DNA from: Ridgeia piscesae
Lineage: Eukaryota > Annelida > Polychaeta > Sabellida > Siboglinidae
Assembly: GCA_025642075.2 (NCBI GenBank)
Contig: JAODUO010000045.1
Span: 483,501 to 547,500 of the forward strand
Reading direction: 5' to 3'
DNA length: 64,000 nucleotides
Within the stretch, counting starts at the first letter, position 1. The number at the start of each line of letters is the position of its first letter. The translations under genes were made by a program, and so were the position numbers. Shown in pieces: positions 58,110-64,000 of the stretch. The notes below the pieces were generated by a model. It saw nothing but the letters and a program-made list of their open reading frames with translations. It was not told the origin of the DNA and ran no database searches.

Positions 58110-58645
58110 TGTACAGGATGATGAAGCAGACGAGGGAGATGTTGAGGCATACAGGGGAGATGATGAGGCAGACGGGGGAGATGATGAAGCAGGCGGGGGA
58201 GATGATGAGGCAGACGGGGAGATGATGAGGCAGACGGGGGAGATGATGAGGCAGACGGGGGAGATGATGAGGTAGACGTGGGAGATGATGAGGCAAACGG
58301 GAAGATGATGAGGCAGACGGGGAGATGATGAGGCAGACGGGGGAGATGATGAGGTAGACGTGGGAGATGATGAGGCAAACGGGAAGAGGATGAGGCAGAC
58401 GGGGGAGATGATGAGGCAGACGGGGGGAGATGATGAGGCAGACGAGGGAGATGATGAGGCAGACGGAGGAGATGATGAGGTAGACGGGGAGATGATGAGG
58501 CAGACGGGGGAGATGATGAGGTAGACGGGGGAGATGATGAGGCAGACGGGGGAGATGATGAGGCAGACAGGTGAGATGGTGAGAAAAAATTGTTAGATGA
58601 TGAGGCAGACGGGGGAGATGAAGATGCAGACATGGGAGATCGAGC
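58110..58645. repeat. 21-bp minisatellite, about 25 copies
   Basis: Unit GGGGGAGATGATGAGGCAGA plus C. Because the unit is a multiple of three it leaves a 297-codon Pro/Ser/His frame open on the minus strand (58064-58957). This is not taken as a protein. Confidence 0.95.
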
Positions 58646-59390
58646 GAGGAGCATGAGGATGAATATAGGAAGTGGAGGATGACGAGGCTGTACAGTCGAG
58701 GAGTAGGATGATAAGAGGAGGAAGAGGAGGAGGAAGAGGAGAAGGAGAAAACGAAGGAGGAGTAGGAGAAAATTAATGATAAGTATGAGGAGGATGGTGA
58801 GTAAGACAGAGAGGAGGTTTAGGAGTTGGAGGAGAAGCGTAGTACTCACCCACCCCTGACAAGTGCGAGGAGAGGGGAAGTGGGGATGTGCTGAGACAAT
58901 GCTCCACCCTCCCAGAGTTGCAACAGTTGCACGAACGACAGGACTCCGTGACGTCACGCCGAGATAAATCTATTTTTCGCGCTCGGTAGCATTCTTGGTA
59001 TACACTGTTGTCAATGACCGAGTCATGATACCGAGTCATAATACCGAGTCATGGTAAAAATCGATTTTTCCGCCAGCCGATCTCAAACACGTTTTGTTAA
59101 TTAGTTCCTGGAACACGGTCATCTGAGGTCCACTATTGATCACTGACCGCCACAGGAGAAGCCAGCAGGCAACGAAGTCCCCACGGACACATACACGCCT
59201 CAAAGCGAGAGAGCCTGCTGCGTCTAGTCGGAACTGTCAACGCGGACAGTTCTATGCGCTGTCATCTCGTAATGTCAGTATTGTCTTAACAGCAATATTG
59301 TTGTTAAAGCGATGGTGTCGGTTCTACTAAAACTAGGACTACTAAAAGCCACTTTAGTCCCTGGCAGACATGTTGGTCTACAGTTTAAAT

Positions 59391-59575
59391 AATAGTCTTC
59401 GCGTATTAACTGCAACATGGCAGGATACTTCCCAGAGAAATCGAGGCAGTGTTCAGTTGAAAACCGCCTCGATTTCTCTGGGAAACACACGTTGCAGTTA
59501 ATGTGTGAAGACTATTCGTACGCCAAATTAATGGCCGCCACTGTTTATAGGTAGGTACTTATTCACACATCTGAG
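59391..59575 (-). mobile_element. SINE body fragments as an inverted pair
   Basis: 59391-59449 and 59465-59516 are reverse complements (AGTCTTC..TTAACTGCAAC, CCCAGAGAAATCGAGGC) apart from a ~9-bp gap. The right part continues to about 59575 and matches the body of the 47-kb SINE (TCTCTGGGAA, CGCCACTGTTTATAG, AGGTACTTATT). Confidence 0.75.
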
Positions 59576-60215
59576 TTAACTAGACCATGCAGCCTTTTTC
59601 GAATAGTACAGATTCTAGATGATTAGATTTTTTAGATGAGCTCGTAACACTATAAACGGTGATAAACACGTTCAATGGGCCTACTCGGGGCCGTCGGTTG
59701 GTCTACGCGCAATGGCTGCGGGTCTGCTTAATGCTTCCCAAGACGCTGCTCAATTGAACCAGTGGAGTGTACAGCGCCCCGAACAATCATTACGGCTGGA
59801 CAATGCTGCGCTGTACGCAAGAACACGCTTTTATCTTTCATTATTTTGAAAGGGCCTAATGCCTCAACCACATACAAGTAAACGTAATCAGCGCTAGGTC
59901 ACCCGAGTGACACATATCGCTCTCACTCAGGCACGTGTGGCAGAGTCACCACTCGCCCGAAGGGATCTGTGCGCCAGTTCTGATATTAATCGGCGTACTA
60001 ATTCCGTGTCCACCCCCGACTGAAGAAAGAAGGGTGTAACACGTGACCGGATCTTACTAAAGATAAGTGTTTCCGTTTTTGGACGCAGCGAACTATCAAG
60101 GTCTTTACTCCCGGCCGATATTTCCGAGCATTTCTCATAATAGTTTTAGGAAATCGTTAAGTTAAATATGAGTTTATATTATATCTAATTCGCCACGTCT
60201 ATACACCTAAATATA
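59576..60215. other. intergenic, nothing recognised
   Basis: No feature could be supported. Confidence 0.4.
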
Positions 60216-60234
60216 GCATATATATATATATATA

Positions 60235-60313
<79 letters not shown>
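60216..60313. repeat. (TA)n microsatellite
   Basis: TA repeats with two single-base phase shifts that create internal palindromes. Confidence 0.96.
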
Positions 60314-60314
<1 letters not shown>

Positions 60315-60663
60315 TACATCGTTCCAAGACATCTACTATATGGAACATTGTCAATATAGAAACAAATGTTCATAGGTCAAGTAATATGATATAACAAAAC
60401 CCTTTGATGATGTCGGCGCGCACATAAAATGTCTATAAAACGAAGTCAGCATGACTCAGCAGATTTTGTTATCTACCTCATAAGCCACGCCCTCAGCATC
60501 TGCTATATTATAATGGTTTCGATTCATTGTCAATTTGGGATGTACAAGAATCACTGAGGATGACAAGCACCTGGTTCCCTGGCAATGACCACCCTCAGTG
60601 CCAGCATAGAAAGGTCGGCTTGGCGACAGTGCTCTAGAAAAGGCTAACCAATTGAAATGACAC

Positions 60664-61902
60664 TTAAAGGAACATGCAACCCAAAAAGTAACAATTGCTC
60701 AAACCATTCAACAATGTTCATTGAATCATATCCCATATTTTGTACTTTTTTCTGAAATTATTTATTAAGTTTTAAGGAGAGTTAGTGAACATCCCTGGAG
60801 GCTGACATTTTGGACATTTCGCCTGTGGGTGTGTGACGTCACACTTCCACAACCGCTAGCGCCTCGGGTGGACAAAACAAAACGAACTCTTCACCCACTG
60901 AGTTTGAGATCTATCCATCCATTTAATTACACTTAGATATAAAAACACGCGTCCCTTACAATAAAAACATTCTTAAAGAATAGGATAAAAACAACGGACA
61001 CAACCAAGACAATCGCGAATTTGTACTTGGACTTGATCGGTTCGACGGAGCTTAGTAACTTTTATTATCGCCCGCTTTCATATGTAAACACATCGTTTAT
61101 CCAACTAATTATTCCAGTCGACCGTCGCGCAGTGAATATATTACTAATCATTGATTTTTATTATTATAAAGGAAATACATTGAATTATATTCTAGTACCT
61201 CATTTATAGTATTTGGATACATTATGTTTGTCCTTTTTGCGAGACCGCTCTTCGCGTGCCATAGCAACACTGCTCGGCCCCGGATTTTTCTTTCTGTTTA
61301 CAAATTCAGTGGGGACAATATCTTCGTTCACCAGTCGTCTTTCACCCAATCCCAACAACCTGTGTTCCAGATCAACGATGACATGGTGCTGGCACACCAT
61401 TTTCGGGTTGAAATTGAATTTTTCCACCGTATGACCCGCACCTATATTATGGAGCCATTTCATCGCCAACTCGCGTTTCGGATGGAATTTATTGGTATTT
61501 GGAAATATCTCTTTCCTTTCACTAACCCTTCTCCTGCTCTGTTTTTCTGTTGCTTGACATTCAAACATTTTATTATCATAAGACTCATAAAAAAATCAAA
61601 TTATGTCGCTGTGCTAGTGTTTACATGTTGCGCAGCGCCTATATCGCTGAGAGTTGTGGACAGTCTACGTCACACTCACGCATTCTCTCGCGTTACTCTC
61701 CGTGAGTTCCTCGTGAAATGGGCAACAATGGCAGCGCCCATGATCAGTGAAAATGTACGTTTCAAGATTAATTTTATGGTGTATAACATTCTTACAAAAT
61801 TAAACAAAAAGTACATATATTACAATATTCTGTCTTGGATGGTATGTGGGAATTAGGGGAATTTTAACGCATTTTCAACATTATGGTTGCATGTTCCTTT
61901 AA
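60664..61902 (-). mobile_element. TTAA-flanked DNA transposon with THAP-like coding remnant
   Basis: Element 60668-61898 (1231 bp) has terminal inverted repeats AGGAACATGCAACC / GGTTGCATGTTCCT and is flanked by TTAA at 60664-60667 and 61899-61902. TTAA duplication is typical of Kolobok and piggyBac. The AGG terminus and the THAP-like frame inside favour Kolobok. The rest of a transposase is not present, so this is an internally deleted or non-autonomous copy. Confidence 0.88.
61200..61568 (-). pseudogene. THAP-domain zinc-finger fragment inside the transposon
   Basis: 122-codon frame. Recognisable THAP features in order: FHPK before ELAMKWLHNIG (conserved Trp), then FNFNPKMVCQHH (C-x2-H metal ligands), then DIVPTEF in the position of the AVPTIF motif. 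Only one Cys is seen where the N-terminal C-x(2-4)-C pair is expected, so the finger is probably broken or begins in a lost exon. THAP domains bind DNA and occur at the N-terminus of P-element and Kolobok transposases. Confidence 0.75.
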
Positions 61903-62519
61903 TATGATCGTACTATTGTAACACAATAATAATAACACACACTAGTCAGTTAACAGAAAGTTACCGAGCGACTGAAACAACCAGAATAACAACATACGTT
62001 GTGTAGTTAAAACTACTAGTTATACATCTCAAAGTTCGACATGTAATACTGGGATTATACGTACAACAAACGTCCACATAAGATAACTTTAGGCTTACAT
62101 AATAACTGTGTTAAGTAATACGAATATAATATTATGTTATATCGAATGTCCCTAACATGTTTTCTACGTATTATTCTACACCCTGCACATCACAACGTGA
62201 AACAATCGGCTGTTTGTGGCACTTCAACGTAATAGTATTTGTTTGACAGCGTTATATTTACTTGAACAAATATGAATATTGTTTCTTCCGTTCGCGACGG
62301 CTACGGTGATGAAATATATACATATATAAGGTCATTGCCAAAAATATATTAATAGTATATTATTATTTGTTGTTGTTATTATCATCGTTGTTGTTGTAAT
62401 GGTATAATGTTATCTATGTAGGGTAGACATTTGGGTGGTTGCCAAGTACCAGATATTGAGTAAAATATGTGTTATAGTAACCGAAAACGACGAGGAGAGG
62501 TCAATAATTGTCAGTACTC
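61903..62519. other. intergenic, nothing recognised
   Basis: AT-rich sequence with a short TTGTTGTTG run near 62370-62400. Confidence 0.4.
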
Positions 62520-62945
62520 AACAGTGACATTGCCCGCGGAAAACGCGCCACGGGAGACAGCGGGTGTGGAGAGGGGATAGAGAGGGGGAAGATAGGGAGA
62601 GAGTGATAGGGAAGAGAGGGGATAGGGTGAGAGGGGAGAGAGGGAGGAAAGAGAGAGAGTGAGGGTAGGGAATATGGAGAGCGGGAGAGGCGTAGAGAGG
62701 AAGAGCGGGAAACGGGGCGAAATGGAAAGAGCGGGAGAGAGAGAGAAAGGGACAGAGGTCAAGTCTGTGAAGTGAGAGGGAAAGAAAGGGGGAGGGGAGA
62801 GAGGGGAAAAGCTTGGAAGCGGGAAGGGGGAAAGGAAGATAGTGCGAAGAGGGAGAAAGGGGGGACAGTTAGATATGGAGAGAAATTGGAGAGAGTGAGA
62901 AGAAAAAAGTAAAATAAGAAAAAAACTAAAATTTAAACAAACAAA
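62520..62945. repeat. purine-rich (GA)n tract
   Basis: About 400 bp of nearly pure A/G on the plus strand, with irregular GAGAGGG and GAAAG motifs. Confidence 0.92.
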
Positions 62946-63525
62946 TTCACATCGACATATGTATATAGCAAATTTACAAACGACTGCACCGATGTCATAA
63001 CGCCCAGACGTTTTAACCCAGAAAACTGCAAGCCATTTTAATTGTTCGCATTTCACTGGTCGGATATAAAGTTGCCATTGAACTCAGTTCATCACTGGCA
63101 TATTTAATCTATCATTTCGGGCAGCAACAAGTTTCTTTCTGAAGCTTTTTCTGTAGATAATTATTGCAATACGCTCGAGGTCGCTTTTTCCCAAAGAACA
63201 TTCAACATTGAAGAACTGTCACCTCAAGTTAGCGTTACAAACACCTTGTGTCGTTATACAACTGTGCAACAATAATTACGGACGCGTCAACACATTGTTA
63301 CGTCACGTGTGAACATGTCATTCGCCAAACAGCGCATCTATTTGTACTATTTTTGGAATACCGTTTTTACGACATCATTATATTACTAAATGTCGTTTAG
63401 ATACCCTTGAGAAAAAACGGGTATGATTGGTAATGTTACGTAAACGGGAACTAAACTTTACGTTTTATTTATAACTTACATTATGGTAACAAGTATAATA
63501 ACATAAATAAACAGTCGTCATAATG

Positions 63526-63530
<5 letters not shown>
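62946..63530. other. intergenic, nothing recognised
   Basis: No feature could be supported. Confidence 0.4.

Positions 63531-63600
<70 letters not shown>
63531..63600. repeat. (TA)n microsatellite
   Basis: About 70 bp of uninterrupted TA repeat. Confidence 0.97.
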
Positions 63601-63601
<1 letters not shown>

Positions 63602-64000
63602 CAGTTTTTATACAGAGTGTAACTGCATCATAATTTTGGTCATACTGACAAAAAAAGCTAGTTTTGGTGTTTGGTGCACAAAGGTCATGACGAAGATAAA
63701 TCGGGGTGGGGGGAAACTTACATTCCTAAACGTGCCCTTTGAAAAAATACTGTTATATAAGCTTTTTTCACAGCCCCATTACCCGCGTCTGTTTGCAACG
63801 GCTTACAGAGAATGGCAACACATGTGCCGTCACGCTTGGGTGAACTCCGATTATATTTGTAATACATATATTAATGACATAGATGAGGGTTTGTGGAATA
63901 ATGTTTGCTAGTGACAAAAGCTGTGCAGTTACGTAACAATATGCAAAGGCGCTGGGAAACTTCTGAGGGACTTAAATGGAACGCATAAATTAAGTGGGAC
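63601..64000. other. right edge, one unassigned frame
   Basis: A 91-codon plus-strand frame (63636-63911) contains YPRLFATAYREWQHMCRHAW. No family is recognised and it may be chance. Confidence 0.2.

Noticed and set aside
58064..58957. 297-codon Pro/Ser/His-rich frame on the minus strand
   Set aside because: Produced by a 21-bp minisatellite whose unit length is a multiple of three; non-repeat ends show no domain.
61224..61856. 210-codon plus-strand frame inside the TTAA element
   Set aside because: It lies opposite the THAP-like frame, has no recognisable domain, and is probably a shadow.
62511..63056. 181-codon minus-strand frame rich in Pro, Ser, Leu
   Set aside because: Mostly translation of the GA-rich tract.

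Overview
This is eukaryotic (metazoan) genomic DNA. It has spliced genes with GT-AG introns, tRNA-derived SINEs, LINE reverse-transcriptase remnants, inverted-repeat DNA transposons, and many minisatellites and microsatellites. The base composition is AT-rich. The repeat types fit a marine invertebrate, possibly a lophotrochozoan such as a mollusc, but the species cannot be fixed from sequence alone.

Two protein-coding genes are well supported and lie head to head, about 14 kb apart. Gene 1 (minus strand, eight exons between 2140 and 15531) encodes a class I alpha-1,2-mannosidase of glycoside hydrolase family 47, closest to ER mannosidase I (MAN1B1). All eight exons join in frame to give 526 residues: a type II membrane anchor, a basic stem and most of the catalytic domain, with its three catalytic acidic residues. 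The last ~100 residues lie left of base 1. The initiator exon, if separate, was not found. Gene 2 (plus strand, 29656 to 37965, eleven exons, 476 residues) matches CCDC15, a coiled-coil protein of the centriole inner scaffold. It is complete from ATG to stop.

Region by region: 1-1320 is a 41-bp satellite. 1320-15531 is the mannosidase gene, whose introns carry a foldback element, a palindromic minisatellite, a 3.7-kb 26/27-bp minisatellite and a 27-bp minisatellite made from its own exon-intron junction. 15.6-29.6 kb is intergenic: microsatellites, a 32-bp minisatellite, a SINE, a MITE, a decayed copy of part of the mannosidase gene, a 780-bp CACT/CA array and an RTE-type LINE fragment. 29.6-38 kb is the CCDC15 gene. 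38-64 kb has no recognised host gene. It holds a second MITE copy, a 1.8-kb element with ~110-bp inverted repeats, a 466-bp foldback element, a SINE, another LINE tail, a 21-bp minisatellite and a TTAA-flanked 1.23-kb DNA transposon that still encodes a THAP-like zinc finger (Kolobok-like).

The two host genes have no evident functional link (N-glycan trimming versus centriole structure). The most interesting material is the repeat biology: a splice junction amplified into a tandem array, a pseudo-exon copy that preserves an empty insertion site, a MITE family with two copies in the window, and a microsatellite that appears to have grown from a transposon end.
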